Program-made: the position numbers and the translations under genes
In this document: positions 1 to 9,812 of the stretch, one piece after another
Numbering within the stretch: the first letter of the stretch is position 1
Layout of the letters: every line of letters starts with the position of its first letter
The notes under the pieces: model-generated
The model's database searches: none
Told to the model about the DNA's origin: nothing
What the model saw: only the letters and a program-made list of their open reading frames with translations
DNA from: Pelagibius sp. Alg239-R121
GTDB lineage: Bacteria; Pseudomonadota; Alphaproteobacteria; Kiloniellales; Kiloniellaceae
NCBI RefSeq assembly: GCF_947331435.1
Contig: NZ_CAMZOF010000011.1
Coordinates: forward strand, 186,001 to 250,000
Direction of reading: 5' to 3'
Length of the DNA stretch: 64,000 bases

Positions 1-1203
1 CTGACCTCACTGCTCGGGTGGATCTGCGTTGTCGCCTCCTGGACGGCAATAGACACCAAGATCAAGACTTTCATGATCAACCTGTTGGTCATGCAGACCT
101 TCATGCTGGGCGTATTCTGCGCGCTCGATCTGTTCCTGTTCTACGTGTTCTGGGAAGCCATGCTGATCCCGATGTATGTGATCATCGGCGTCTGGGGTGG
201 CGACAACCGGGTCTACGCGGCATTCAAGTTTTTTCTCTACACCCTGGCAGGCAGCCTGTTGTTCCTGGTCGGTGTCGTGGTGTTGTATTTCGAGGGCGGC
301 CGCAGCTTCGACATTCTAGTGTTGATGGAACGTGATTTTCCGTTTCATATTCAAGCGTGGGTATTCCTGGCCTTCTTCGTCGCCTTTGCGGTCAAGGTTC
401 CCATGGTGCCGGTGCACACCTGGCTGCCGGATGCCCATGTCCAGGCGCCCACCGCCGGAAGCATCATCCTGGCAGGCGTCCTTTTAAAGATGGGCGCCTA
501 TGGATTCTTGCGCTTTTCCCTGCCGATGCTTCCCGATGCCGCGCAGTATTTTGCGCCATTTGTCATCGCCCTGTCGGCGGTCGCCATCGTCTATGGTGGT
601 TTCCTTGCGCTGGCCCAGGAGGACCTCAAGAAACTGATCGCCTATTCCAGTGTCAGCCATATGGGGTTCGTAACGCTTGGCCTGTTCACCTTTAAATCCA
701 ACGGTCTCAATGGCGCCGTGCTGCAGATGTTCAACCACGGAATCACAACCGGGGCGCTGTTTCTATTCGTCGGTCTGATCTACGAGCGCACCCATACCCG
801 CCAGATCGCGGAATATGGCGGTTTGATGAAGGTTGTGCCGGTCTACACGCTCTTTTTGGGATTGTTCAGCCTTGCATCGATGGCGGTGCCGGGCACCAAC
901 GGCTTCGTGGGCGAACTGCTGGTGTTGTCCGGTGCCTTTGCAACAGGCAAGGCCACCGGGGCGATTGCCATAGTTGGCGCCATGCTGAGTGCTGCCTACA
1001 TGCTGCGGCTGATACGCCGGGTCGGCCTCGGCCCACTCATCCACGACAAAACGAGGTCGCTTTGGGAAATTAACGGTCGGGAAATGTCGGCCGCCTTGCC
1101 GCTGGCAATTTTTGTCATCTGGGTGGGATTTTATCCCGCGCCATTTCTGGACATTCTCGGCCCGTCACTTGACCACCTGCTCGGGCAGGTTTTGGGCCCC
1201 TGA
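1..1203 (+). CDS. nuoM: NADH-quinone oxidoreductase subunit M (5' end outside window)
   Basis: Membrane antiporter-like subunit of respiratory complex I, which takes part in proton pumping. The reading frame is open from base 1 and already reads as NuoM before the first internal ATG at base 73, so the start lies outside the window and about 400 of roughly 490-510 residues are present. Visible family motifs are FYVFWEAMLIPMY, with the conserved TM5 glutamate, and the TM7-8 stretch KVPMVPVHTWLPDAHVQAP, followed by LAQEDLKKLIAYSSVSHMGF with the conserved lysines. It lies 12 bp upstream of nuoN. Identification is secure; only the N-terminus is missing. Confidence 0.96.
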   Translation: MTSLLGWICVVASWTAIDTKIKTFMINLLVMQTFMLGVFCALDLFLFYVFWEAMLIPMYVIIGVWGGDNRVYAAFKFFLYTLAGSLLFLVGVVVLYFEGGRSFDILVLMERDFPFHIQAWVFLAFFVAFAVKVPMVPVHTWLPDAHVQAPTAGSIILAGVLLKMGAYGFLRFSLPMLPDAAQYFAPFVIALSAVAIVYGGFLALAQEDLKKLIAYSSVSHMGFVTLGLFTFKSNGLNGAVLQMFNHGITTGALFLFVGLIYERTHTRQIAEYGGLMKVVPVYTLFLGLFSLASMAVPGTNGFVGELLVLSGAFATGKATGAIAIVGAMLSAAYMLRLIRRVGLGPLIHDKTRSLWEINGREMSAALPLAIFVIWVGFYPAPFLDILGPSLDHLLGQVLGP

Positions 1204-1215
1204 CGGAGAATTGCG

Positions 1216-2697
1216 ATGGATAAACAGGCAATCATCCGATCGATTATCGTGAGCTCCCCCGAGATCATCGTGATCCTCGGTGCCTGCCTGATGTTGTTTG
1301 TCGCGCTGATGAAAAATAAACATCAGCTCAACATCCTGACCGGCCTGTCGCTGGCCATTGTCGTCCTTGCAGCAGGAATAACGGCCGGCCTCGTGGGCGC
1401 ACCGCAATCGGCCTATGGTGACACGTTCGTCGTTGACGGCCTCGCCATTTTCTTTAAGGCGATTTTCTTCCTGGCGACCGCGTTGACGCTTTTCATTTCA
1501 AAGCGTTATCTCGAAGAGGAAAATATCGGGGAAGGTGAATACCATGCCCTCCTTCTCTTTGCGCTCGTCGGCATGATGATCATGGTTTCGGGCCGCGATC
1601 TTTTGGTTATCTATATGGGACTGGAGCTGCAGGCGCTGGCCTTCTATGTGCTTGTCGGTTATCAGCGCCGCGATCCGAAGTCGACCGAAGCAGCCCTCAA
1701 ATATGTCATACTAGGCGCGGTATCATCGGGAATTTTTCTCTATGGCTTGTCGCTGGTCTATGGCTTGACCGGAACCACCGAACTTTCCGCAATTGCCGTC
1801 TCGTTATCCGGCGAGGAGCCGCCCGGGCTGGCGTTGATCCTTGCGATCCTGTTTCTGATGACCGGCCTCTTGTTCAAGTTAGGCGCCGTCCCCTTCCACA
1901 TGTGGGTACCCGATGTGTATGAAGGCGCGCCAACGCCGATTACCGCCTATTTGTCGGTCGCCTCTAAAGCCGCCGCCTTTGCCATCGTACTGCGTATATT
2001 CCTGGAAGGCATGAACCAGGTTGGCACTATTTGGATCGACGCCGTAACCGTTATCGCCGTGATAACCATGGCGTTGGGAAGTTTCGTCGCGCTGGTTCAG
2101 ACCAATATCAAACGAATGTTGGCCTATTCCAGCATTGCTCACGCCGGAATCGCTCTGCTGGGGATCGTCGCCGGTGGCCAGGACGGGGTCGCCAGTGTCA
2201 TGCTCTATCTGCTGATCTATACCTTCATGAACCTCGGCATGTTCGCCATCATCGTGATGATGCGGAGCGGAGCGGTCCGCGGCGACAATATCGATGATTA
2301 TACCGGCCTGGCCACGAGCCACCCATTCTGGGCATTTCTGGCGTTGATATTTCTGTTCTCGCTGGCCGGTATTCCTCCGACCGCCGGTTTCTTCGCCAAA
2401 TTCTATATTCTGGTCGCGCTGATCAATCAGGGCTATGTGGTTTTGGCGGTCATTGCAGTTTTGCTGAGCGCGGTAGCCGCCTACTTCTACATCCGCGTCA
2501 TAATGGTGATGTATATGAAACCGCCGACCCGACACTTCGATCTCGCACTGACACCTATGCTTCGCATTTCCCTGGTCGTTGCCGGGATCGGAACCGTGGG
2601 TATTGGCCTCATACCAGGTTGGTTTCTGGATCAGGCGCAAAACGCTGCCTTTGAGGCTCCCCTGGCCCAGGCCAGGAGCAGTAGCCTATTGCACTGA
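1216..2697 (+). CDS. nuoN: NADH-quinone oxidoreductase subunit N
   Basis: Antiporter-like membrane subunit of complex I, 493 residues, the usual length, with about 14 hydrophobic helices. The conserved features are YMGLELQALAFYVLVGY with the helix-5 glutamate, FKLGAVPFHMWVPDVYEGAP, and QTNIKRMLAYSSIAHAG with the lysine of the antiporter fold. The start at 1216 is supported by GGAG seven bases upstream. nuoM is immediately upstream and nuoA follows after 87 bp. In most proteobacterial operons nuoN is the last gene, so its position directly before nuoA is unusual. Confidence 0.96.
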   Translation: MDKQAIIRSIIVSSPEIIVILGACLMLFVALMKNKHQLNILTGLSLAIVVLAAGITAGLVGAPQSAYGDTFVVDGLAIFFKAIFFLATALTLFISKRYLEEENIGEGEYHALLLFALVGMMIMVSGRDLLVIYMGLELQALAFYVLVGYQRRDPKSTEAALKYVILGAVSSGIFLYGLSLVYGLTGTTELSAIAVSLSGEEPPGLALILAILFLMTGLLFKLGAVPFHMWVPDVYEGAPTPITAYLSVASKAAAFAIVLRIFLEGMNQVGTIWIDAVTVIAVITMALGSFVALVQTNIKRMLAYSSIAHAGIALLGIVAGGQDGVASVMLYLLIYTFMNLGMFAIIVMMRSGAVRGDNIDDYTGLATSHPFWAFLALIFLFSLAGIPPTAGFFAKFYILVALINQGYVVLAVIAVLLSAVAAYFYIRVIMVMYMKPPTRHFDLALTPMLRISLVVAGIGTVGIGLIPGWFLDQAQNAAFEAPLAQARSSSLLH

Positions 2698-2784
2698 TTT
2701 CATATATAGTGGAACGAGTTCCGGTCTGTGCCGGGGTTTCGGCAATGATTGGTCCGGGGCTTGCTCTTCATAGGAGCACCCAAA

Positions 2785-3147
2785 ATGCTTCTGGATTACC
2801 TGCCAATTTTTCTGATGGTGGCCGTGGCCATCGGCCTCTGCTTGTTCATCCTGACCGTAGGGTCATTATTCAGGCCCTCCAATCCCTATCCGGAGAAAAA
2901 CCGCCCTTATGAGTGCGGGGTCGATCACGTAGGTGAGGCCTCCGGCGGATTGTTCCATATCCAGTATTTCGTGGTCGCCATATTGTTCGTCGTATTCGAC
3001 GTCGAAGCGATGTTCCTGTTCCCTTGGGCCGTCGTTCTCCAGGACATCGGCTTTATCGGCTATCTGGAAATGTTCGTCTTTATTTTCCTCCTGCTCGTGG
3101 GCTTCGTCTATGCCTGGATCAAGGGAGCGCTCGAATGGGTCTCTTAG
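2785..3147 (+). CDS. nuoA: NADH-quinone oxidoreductase subunit A
   Basis: Small three-helix membrane subunit of complex I, 120 residues. The hallmark stretch [19 protein letters not shown] carries the conserved cysteine loop, and the second helix [11 protein letters not shown] carries the conserved Asp/Glu. An upstream in-frame start at 2749 exists, but the ATG at 2785 has AGGAG at the right distance and begins with the typical NuoA N-terminus. The 3' end overlaps nuoB by 13 bases, so the two are translationally coupled. Confidence 0.95.
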   Translation: MLLDYLPIFLMVAVAIGLCLFILTVGSLFRPSNPYPEKNRPYECGVDHVGEASGGLFHIQYFVVAILFVVFDVEAMFLFPWAVVLQDIGFIGYLEMFVFIFLLLVGFVYAWIKGALEWVS

Positions 3148-3638
3148 AAAATCGGTTCCCCGACAACGTCTTCTTCAGCACCACCGACAGCATCATCAAC
3201 TGGAGCCGGAAGTCTTCATTGTGGCCGGAAACCTTTGGCATTGCCTGCTGCGCCATCGAGATGATCTCGACCGGGTGCTCACGCTACGACCTGGATCGAT
3301 TTGGCATCGTGTTCCGGCCCTCGCCGAGGCAGTCCGACGTGATGATCATTGCAGGCACAGTTGTTAAGAAGTTCGCCCCCGTCGTACGCCGCTTATATGA
3401 CCAGATGCCTGAGCCCCGTTGGGTTGTGGCAATGGGTACCTGCGCTATTTCGGGCGGCGTTTACAATACCTACGCAGTTGTTCAGGGATCTGAACTGATC
3501 GTTCCTGTTGATGTTTTTGTACCCGGCTGCCCGCCGCGGCCGGAAGCGCTGATGCATGGCCTCGTACTGTTGCAGGAAAAGATCATGCGCACGCACGTTT
3601 TGCGAAAGGAACCTGGACAAGCGGCATCGGAGCTATGA
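3135..3638 (+). CDS. nuoB: NADH-quinone oxidoreductase subunit B (N2 cluster)
   Basis: Peripheral-arm subunit that carries the terminal [4Fe-4S] cluster N2, which hands electrons to quinone. The protein is 167 residues. The ligands are visible as the adjacent Cys38-Cys39 (IACCAIEM), Cys103 (MGTCAISGG) and Cys132 ([10 protein letters not shown]), with normal spacing. The frame is open further upstream, but the conserved start is the ATG at 3135 inside the end of nuoA. The stop overlaps the nuoC start as ATGA. Confidence 0.96.
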   Translation: MGLLENRFPDNVFFSTTDSIINWSRKSSLWPETFGIACCAIEMISTGCSRYDLDRFGIVFRPSPRQSDVMIIAGTVVKKFAPVVRRLYDQMPEPRWVVAMGTCAISGGVYNTYAVVQGSELIVPVDVFVPGCPPRPEALMHGLVLLQEKIMRTHVLRKEPGQAASEL

Positions 3639-4138
3639 GCGACCTACGGCCAGCCTTTTGCGATCAGATACTGCATCACTTCGGTGATAGGGTCGACGAC
3701 GGCGGGGCCGGCATCGACATGCACAACATTGAAGTGGCGCCGGAACATCTGAAGGAGCTGTGCGGCTTCCTCAAGGAATCGCCGGAACTGTCCTTCGACT
3801 TCCTGTCTGATCTTTGCGGGGTGGATTTTCTCCCAGACAGCCCACGGTTCGCGGTGGTCTACCACCTCTATTCAGTAGCCCACCAACACCGCCTGCGCCT
3901 CAAATGCCGATTGGGCGACCCACCGCATGTTCCCAGCATTACCGACATATGGACGACGGCCAATTGGCACGAGCGCGAGGCCTTCGACATGTACGGCATT
4001 GTCTTTGACGGCCACCCCAATCTCAAACGCATCTACATGTGGGATGAGTTTGAGGGCTATCCCATGCGCAAGGACTACCCGGTGCGCGGTTACAAGGACG
4101 CCTACAACCCTTTCGGTGAAGAACGGGGCGACCAATGA
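3635..4138 (+). CDS. nuoC: NADH-quinone oxidoreductase subunit C
   Basis: Hydrophilic 30-kDa-type subunit of the complex I peripheral arm, which docks NuoD and NuoB. It is 167 residues, a short single-domain form not fused to NuoD. Characteristic motifs are [20 protein letters not shown] and DYPVRGYKD near the C-terminus. It overlaps both neighbours by ATGA, which ties it into the operon. Confidence 0.95.
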   Translation: MSDLRPAFCDQILHHFGDRVDDGGAGIDMHNIEVAPEHLKELCGFLKESPELSFDFLSDLCGVDFLPDSPRFAVVYHLYSVAHQHRLRLKCRLGDPPHVPSITDIWTTANWHEREAFDMYGIVFDGHPNLKRIYMWDEFEGYPMRKDYPVRGYKDAYNPFGEERGDQ

Positions 4139-5352
4139 CCAGCGTGACCGTATTGCAGGAAGCCGAAAACAAAAGCCGGGTCACGCAGGAAGTGCTGCTC
4201 AATTTGGGTCCGCAACATCCCAGCACCCATGGTGTCTTGCAGTTGGTGCTGCAACTCAACGGAGAAATCGTCGAGCGTACGGAGCCTCATATTGGATATC
4301 TGCATCGCGGCACCGAGAAGCTCGCCGAGACCTTTACCTACACGCAGATTTTTCCTCTAACCGATCGTCTGGACTACGTATGTCCACCGTCCAACAATCT
4401 TGGATTCGCACTTGCCGTCGAGCGTCTTCTAGGCATCGATGTGCCCGAACGGGCTTTATACATTCGTGTCATGATGGTCGAGCTCGCCCGAATATCGGGC
4501 CATCTTCTGATCGTCGGCGCGCTCCCGATGGATCTGGGTGCAATGACTGCCCTGCTCTACACCATGCGCGAACGCGAGATGCTCATGGACCTGATGGAAA
4601 TGATCACCGGGGCGCGCATGCACACCTCCTACATCCGCGTTGGCGGGGTACGCGAGGATCTGCCTGAGGGCGCAGCCGAACGCATTCGGGAATTCTGCGA
4701 GATCCTTCCAAAACGCTTGAAAGATTACGAACGCCTCGTCGCGGGCAATCGCGTTTTCTTAAATCGGACCAAGAACATTGGCGTCATAGCACCGAAGGAT
4801 GCCATCGATTTAGGACTGAGCGGCCCCAACTTGCGGGCGTCAGGGGTCGATTGGGATATGCGCCGGGACAGTCCCTATGAAATCTATGACCGCCTGGACT
4901 TTAACGTGATCACCCACGACGACGGCGACTGCTACGCGCGCTGGATCTGTCGCGTGCATGAGATGCGCGAAAGCGTGCGTATCATCGAACAATGCCTTGA
5001 TCATATGCCGCAAGGGGATTTCCAGGTGGCTCTGCCGACCATCGCTTTTCCTGTGGACAAGGGATTGCTGGAAACCTCCATGGAGACTCACATTCATCAT
5101 TTCGAACTTTCTGCCTACGGCTTCAAAGTGCCCAAGGGCGAAGTCTATGCCGCCATCGAAGCGCCGAAGGGCGAGTTGGGATACTACGTTATCAGCGACG
5201 GCAGCCAAAAACCGTTCCGGATGAGAGTCCGCGCACCGTCATTCGTCAACCTCCAGGCACTGGAGGGCAAGGTCGGCAACATGAAATACCTTGCCGATGT
5301 AATCGCCATGCTCGGCAGCCTGGATCCAGTCATTGCCGAAGTAGACAAATAG
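4135..5352 (+). CDS. nuoD: NADH-quinone oxidoreductase subunit D
   Basis: 49-kDa subunit that forms the quinone site with NuoB. It is related to the [NiFe]-hydrogenase large subunit but lacks its nickel ligands. The 405 residues include LNLGPQHPSTHGVL near the N-terminus, EPHIGYLHRGTEKL and TRLDYV-like TDRLDYV, and RMHTSYIRVGGV, and the protein ends in the typical LGSLDPVIAEVDK. The length is normal for a NuoD not fused to NuoC. Coupled to nuoC by ATGA; nuoE follows after 36 bp. Confidence 0.97.
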   Translation: MTSVTVLQEAENKSRVTQEVLLNLGPQHPSTHGVLQLVLQLNGEIVERTEPHIGYLHRGTEKLAETFTYTQIFPLTDRLDYVCPPSNNLGFALAVERLLGIDVPERALYIRVMMVELARISGHLLIVGALPMDLGAMTALLYTMREREMLMDLMEMITGARMHTSYIRVGGVREDLPEGAAERIREFCEILPKRLKDYERLVAGNRVFLNRTKNIGVIAPKDAIDLGLSGPNLRASGVDWDMRRDSPYEIYDRLDFNVITHDDGDCYARWICRVHEMRESVRIIEQCLDHMPQGDFQVALPTIAFPVDKGLLETSMETHIHHFELSAYGFKVPKGEVYAAIEAPKGELGYYVISDGSQKPFRMRVRAPSFVNLQALEGKVGNMKYLADVIAMLGSLDPVIAEVDK

Positions 5353-5388
5353 AGACTCATTTCTGAGACCGCATTTCAGGGAGATGAA

Positions 5389-5865
5389 ATGCAAGTTGAA
5401 ATGAAAGACCAGATCAATGCGGTGGTTGGCCGCTATCAGACGCGGCGATCCGCTATCATGCCGGCACTTGCCCTGGTCCAGGAAAGCGTCGACAGACTGC
5501 ACGGCGACGTTTTGAAGGAGGTCGCTGATGTCCTCGAAGTTCCGGAAATCTGGGTGTACGAGGTCGCCACCTTCTACGGCATGTTCAATACGGAACAAGT
5601 CGGCAAATTTCATCTTCAGCTCTGCACCAACGTCTCCTGCATGCTGGCACAAGCCGAACGGCTGCTGCAGCATCTGGAATCACAGCTCCATATCTCCAAA
5701 GGTGGCACGACCCCCGACGGTCTGTTCACCCTGAGCACCGTGGAATGCCTGGGATCTTGTGATACGGCGCCGGTGCTGATGGTGAACCAGGATTACCACG
5801 AAAACTTGAATGAACATCGGATCGACGAGCTGCTTGTTCAGTTGAAACGACAGGCAGCTACTTGA
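5389..5865 (+). CDS. nuoE: NADH-quinone oxidoreductase subunit E (N1a cluster)
   Basis: 24-kDa thioredoxin-fold subunit of the NADH dehydrogenase module, 158 residues. The [2Fe-2S] N1a ligands are seen as Cys79 and Cys84 (LCTNVSC) and Cys120 and Cys124 (VECLGSC). The ATG at 5389 is preceded by AGGGAG. A second ATG four codons in would make little difference. nuoF starts 19 bp downstream. Confidence 0.95.
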   Translation: MQVEMKDQINAVVGRYQTRRSAIMPALALVQESVDRLHGDVLKEVADVLEVPEIWVYEVATFYGMFNTEQVGKFHLQLCTNVSCMLAQAERLLQHLESQLHISKGGTTPDGLFTLSTVECLGSCDTAPVLMVNQDYHENLNEHRIDELLVQLKRQAAT

Positions 5866-5884
5866 CGCAAAGGCATATGCCGGC

Positions 5885-7147
5885 ATGTTCGAAAAGGTTT
5901 TGCTGCGTAGCTTAGATGTCCCGGAGTCGCAGGACTTGTCGGCCTACGAGGCTGCGGGCGGCTTTAAGTCCCTGGCGTCTGTGCTCGCCAACCACTCCCC
6001 CGATGAGCTGATCGAACTGGTCAAGGCTTCTGGCCTTAGAGGACGCGGTGGCGCTGGATTTCCGACCGGGCTCAAATGGAGCTTTGTGCCCAAGGACACA
6101 GAAAAACCCGTCTACCTCTGCTGCAACGCAGACGAGGCGGAGCCCGGAACCTTCAAGGACCGGGCCCTGATGGAAAACGACCCCCATATGGTGATCGAGG
6201 GCATTCTGATCGCTGCCTACGCTATCGGGGCTGCAACATCCTATTTCTATATCCGCGGTGAATATGGCGTCAGCACCGAACGGGTGGAAGCCGCGCTGGC
6301 ACAAGCCTATGCAAAGGGATTGTTAGGCCAAAACATCCTCGGCAGCGAATTCAGTCACGACATCTACGTGCACCGCGGTGCAGGCGCCTATATTTGCGGC
6401 GAAGAGACAGCGCTTTTGGAATCTATTGAGGGGCGTAGGGCGCAACCAAAGTTGAAGCCACCCTTCCCGGCGGTCGCGGGAATTTATGGATGCCCAACCG
6501 TGATCAACAATGTGGAAACCCTTTCCTGTTTACCGCATATCGTTGAAAGAGGAACGGATTGGTTCCGCAGTATCGGCCCAGAGAGCAGCCCCGGCCCGAA
6601 ACTCTTTTGCGTCAGCGGACAGGTCAAAAAACCCGGCCTTTATGAATTGCCAATGGGCATATCGATGCGGGAGCTGCTGGAGGATCACGCGGGCGGCCCC
6701 CTTTCAGATAATTTCAAGGCCGTCATCCCTGGAGGGGTTTCGGCACCGATGATCCCGGGAAGCGATATCGATGTCGGCATGGACTTCGATTCTCTGGCTG
6801 GTGCCGGCAGCATGCTGGGGTCGGCCGGTGTGATCGCACTCGACGACACAGCATGCGTGGTGCGGGTAGCCGCCAGGATCATGGAATTCTTCAATCACGA
6901 GTCTTGCGGCAAATGCACCCCTTGCCGTGAAGGCAACGACTGGGCGGCAAAAGTCTTGCGCCGACTGGAGGCAGGTAGCGGGCAACGGGAAGACCTGGAT
7001 CAATTGGCGTTTCTATGCGCTGGAATTTTTGGCAATTCCTTTTGCGCCCTGGGAGATGCCGCGGCTTGGTCACTGGGGGCCGCCCTCAAACACTTCCGCT
7101 ATGAGTTCGAGCAGCACATCGACGATGGAGAATGCCCGTTCCATTAG
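5885..7147 (+). CDS. nuoF: NADH-quinone oxidoreductase subunit F (FMN, N3)
   Basis: 51-kDa subunit that binds NADH and FMN and holds [4Fe-4S] cluster N3. It is 420 residues. GRGGAGFPTG (53-62) is the NADH/FMN glycine-rich loop. N3 ligands are Cys341, Cys344 and Cys347 (ESCGKCTPCREG) and Cys387 (NSFCALGD). No obvious Shine-Dalgarno sits at the ideal distance, so translation may be coupled to nuoE. An 80-bp spacer with a stem-loop follows before nuoG. Confidence 0.96.
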   Translation: MFEKVLLRSLDVPESQDLSAYEAAGGFKSLASVLANHSPDELIELVKASGLRGRGGAGFPTGLKWSFVPKDTEKPVYLCCNADEAEPGTFKDRALMENDPHMVIEGILIAAYAIGAATSYFYIRGEYGVSTERVEAALAQAYAKGLLGQNILGSEFSHDIYVHRGAGAYICGEETALLESIEGRRAQPKLKPPFPAVAGIYGCPTVINNVETLSCLPHIVERGTDWFRSIGPESSPGPKLFCVSGQVKKPGLYELPMGISMRELLEDHAGGPLSDNFKAVIPGGVSAPMIPGSDIDVGMDFDSLAGAGSMLGSAGVIALDDTACVVRVAARIMEFFNHESCGKCTPCREGNDWAAKVLRRLEAGSGQREDLDQLAFLCAGIFGNSFCALGDAAAWSLGAALKHFRYEFEQHIDDGECPFH

Positions 7148-7164
7148 AGCGGTTGATGTTTTTG

Positions 7165-7207
7165 TACTGAGCCAACCTCAAATGACCACATTCTGGTTGG
7201 CACAGTA
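7165..7207 (+). other. stem-loop between nuoF and nuoG
   Basis: The arms TACTGaGCCAACC (7165-7177) and GGTTGGCaCAGTA (7195-7207) pair over twelve bases with one A-A mismatch and enclose a 17-nt loop. There is no U-tract directly after it, only AAAAAGGAAGG leading into the nuoG ribosome site. It could be an mRNA processing or stability element that sets the NuoG level; this role is inference. Confidence 0.5.
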
Positions 7208-7227
7208 AAAAGGAAGGCCGGAGCGAG

Positions 7228-9759
7228 ATGGTTCATGTAACGATCGACGGTATCGAGCTTGATGTGTCCGAAGGCACGCTGATCCTGGAGGCAGCGCAAA
7301 GCCAGAACATCGCTGTACCGACTTTCTGCTATCAGAAACGCCTGGCGCCGCTTGCCTCCTGCCGTATGTGCCTGGTGTCTGTCGAAAACATGCCCAAACT
7401 ACAACCGGCTTGTGCAACCCCTGTCACGGACGGCATGGTCGTGCATACCGCAAGCGAACAAGTCGCCCTGACCCGCCAAAGCATGCTTGAACTGCTGCTG
7501 GCGAACCACCCGCTAGACTGCCCGGTTTGCGATAAGGGTGGCGAGTGCGAGCTGCAGGACATGGTTTTCGAGTACGGGGCGGGAGCCAGCCGCTTCCGGG
7601 ACCAAAAGCGCGTTTTCCGCAGCCGCGATCTGTCACTCAATCAGGTGATCATTTTCAACGCCAACCGTTGCATACAGTGCCAACGCTGCGTGCGTATCTG
7701 TGAGGATGTGGTCGGTGCTGTTGCGCTGGGAACCATAGACAAAGGCATGGACAGCGAAGTCACCGGTTTTGAAAACAGCCTTGATGATTGCGACCATTGC
7801 GGCAATTGCATCGAAGTATGCCCGGTCGGCGCGCTTATGAGCCAGCCCTATCGTTATAAGGCGCGCCCTTGGGATCTTGTTGAAACCGAAACGACCTGTC
7901 CGTTTTGTGGGACTGGATGCCAGTTGACGATTGGCGCGCGGGACGGCGAGTTGGCCCGGGTGCGGTCCAAGTACGAAACCGGTATCAATGGCGAAACGCT
8001 CTGCGTAAAAGGGCGCTTCGGAATTGACTACATCGACAGTGAACAGCGAATTGAAACTCCCTTGGTCCGCCGAAACGGAGCCCTTGAACCCGCCTCCTGG
8101 AATGACGCCTTCGATGCTATGCGTGGCCATATCGGAGATCAATCAGATATAGACGGTCGTCGCATCGGGGGTCTGGCGTCCGCACAACTGAGCAATGAGA
8201 CGCTTTATCTCTTCCAGAAGATGCTTCGCACGGTATTCCACACCAACAACATCGATAGCTCGAACCGCTGGACCGGTGGAATTTATGACGAGCTCCCAGG
8301 CCTGATTGGTGGTCTCTATTCAAGGCAATCACTGGAGGAAGTCATTTCGGCAGATGTGGTCCTTGTCGTCGGCAGCAACGTTACCGACGACAATCCGGTC
8401 ACCGATTATCTGCTCCGCAGCAAGATCAGACAGCAAAAGAACCATTTATTCCTGGCATCTGTGCGGCCATCACGGCTGGATGCTGATGCCAGCGCTTGCG
8501 TACGCCTGTTACCCGGCGATGAAGCTGTTTTAATCTCAACGATCACCAATAGGATATTTGATTCACGCGCCGGGACGCACCAGTCAGGGGTTGAGTCGCT
8601 CGCGGAATTCAGCCGGCAGTGCGCGGAAGCCGTCAAGGCCGCCACGACCGTTACAGTGCTGGTCGGCATGGATTTTTTACGCACACCAAACGCCAAGTTG
8701 GCCCTGCCGTGGTTGGACGGGTTGATACGGCGCCTGCAAGGGTCAGGCAAAGCGGCGGCTCTGCAATTCCTGTTTGATCGCTGTAACCAGCTGGGTGCGT
8801 GGGAAATGGGTGTTCTACCAAACCACCTGCCCGGCTGGCAGAAAAATGGAGAGCGTTTGTTTGAACAGGCCTGGGATGTGCAGCTTTCATCAGATCCGGG
8901 AGCAGATATCCATGAGATGCTGCGACGCTGCGCGGCGGGAGCTATGGATTGCCTCTATATCCTTGGCAGCGATCCGATGTCTGCATACCCGGATAGGATC
9001 CAGGTGGAAAATGCCCTCTCGTCAGCGGATCTTCTTATCGTACAGGCCTCTCATCACTCTGCGACCACTAAGCTTGCGGATATCGTCTTGCCGGGTGCCG
9101 CATTTGGTGAAGAAGCAGGCACAGTGATGAACAACGAGGGTCGGATACAGTCGATTCGTGCTTTCCGTCCGCCGATAGCAGACACGCGCCGTAACATCGA
9201 CATTCTCACGCAGATAACCGAAATCTTTGGAGGTAACTTCTGTGGATATAGCCTGGGTAATTTAAAGCCTGAGCATGTCTTTTCGGAGATAACACAGCTC
9301 GTACCCTCTTTTGCGGAACTGTCGCCCGCAAATGTTGCCGAAGAGGGCGCGCTGAGCAGGCGTGCGGGATATCGCGACATTCCCCAGTCGAGCGCCTTAC
9401 CGTTGCCATCCAGCGTCGAAAGGACAGGGCAAAGCAATGGAAAGCTGACCCTGGTCACAGGCGACTGCGGGTTTCACTCAGGCTACGCTTCTGAACATTC
9501 AGCCACTTTGAGTGGGATCAGGGCGGAGGCCTATGTGGAAGTCAGGCAGTCCGATTGCCAGGCAATGGGGTTTGCGCAAGGTGATTTGGTCAAGATCCGG
9601 TCCCCTCACGGCGAAACGACGTTATCAATTAGAACGAATAAGCAATTTCCGCCGGGACTGGCTTTTGTCCCGGAGAACTTTGCAAGCCAGCACCTGAACC
9701 GACTCTTCAAGCAGGGGGAATTTTCATGCCTTGTTGAAATCCTGCCGAATGAGCTGTGA
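7228..9759 (+). CDS. nuoG: NADH-quinone oxidoreductase subunit G, extended type
   Basis: Iron-sulfur backbone subunit of the NADH module, 843 residues against about 690 for the common alphaproteobacterial form. Ligand sets in order are: N1b Cys34, Cys45, Cys48, Cys62; N5 His94, Cys98, Cys101, Cys107; two ferredoxin-type sets around CIQCQRC (148-154) and CDHCGNC (188-194); and an extra N7 set Cys224, Cys227, Cys231, Cys259 (TCPFCGTGC...LCVKG). A molybdopterin-oxidoreductase-like domain and a C-terminal aspartate-decarboxylase-like barrel follow, as in formate dehydrogenases. The start has AAGGAAGGCCGGAGCGAG upstream. It is the last gene of the cluster seen here. Confidence 0.95.
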   Translation: MVHVTIDGIELDVSEGTLILEAAQSQNIAVPTFCYQKRLAPLASCRMCLVSVENMPKLQPACATPVTDGMVVHTASEQVALTRQSMLELLLANHPLDCPVCDKGGECELQDMVFEYGAGASRFRDQKRVFRSRDLSLNQVIIFNANRCIQCQRCVRICEDVVGAVALGTIDKGMDSEVTGFENSLDDCDHCGNCIEVCPVGALMSQPYRYKARPWDLVETETTCPFCGTGCQLTIGARDGELARVRSKYETGINGETLCVKGRFGIDYIDSEQRIETPLVRRNGALEPASWNDAFDAMRGHIGDQSDIDGRRIGGLASAQLSNETLYLFQKMLRTVFHTNNIDSSNRWTGGIYDELPGLIGGLYSRQSLEEVISADVVLVVGSNVTDDNPVTDYLLRSKIRQQKNHLFLASVRPSRLDADASACVRLLPGDEAVLISTITNRIFDSRAGTHQSGVESLAEFSRQCAEAVKAATTVTVLVGMDFLRTPNAKLALPWLDGLIRRLQGSGKAAALQFLFDRCNQLGAWEMGVLPNHLPGWQKNGERLFEQAWDVQLSSDPGADIHEMLRRCAAGAMDCLYILGSDPMSAYPDRIQVENALSSADLLIVQASHHSATTKLADIVLPGAAFGEEAGTVMNNEGRIQSIRAFRPPIADTRRNIDILTQITEIFGGNFCGYSLGNLKPEHVFSEITQLVPSFAELSPANVAEEGALSRRAGYRDIPQSSALPLPSSVERTGQSNGKLTLVTGDCGFHSGYASEHSATLSGIRAEAYVEVRQSDCQAMGFAQGDLVKIRSPHGETTLSIRTNKQFPPGLAFVPENFASQHLNRLFKQGEFSCLVEILPNEL

Positions 9760-9812
9760 GGCACTGTCATATTAACGGCACAGTGGGTGCAAGAAGACTT
9801 CTCTCTAAGGAT

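Noticed and set aside
1879-2640. 253-codon frame antisense to nuoN
   Set aside because: Polar, His/Gln/Asp-rich mirror of a membrane protein gene; typical shadow.
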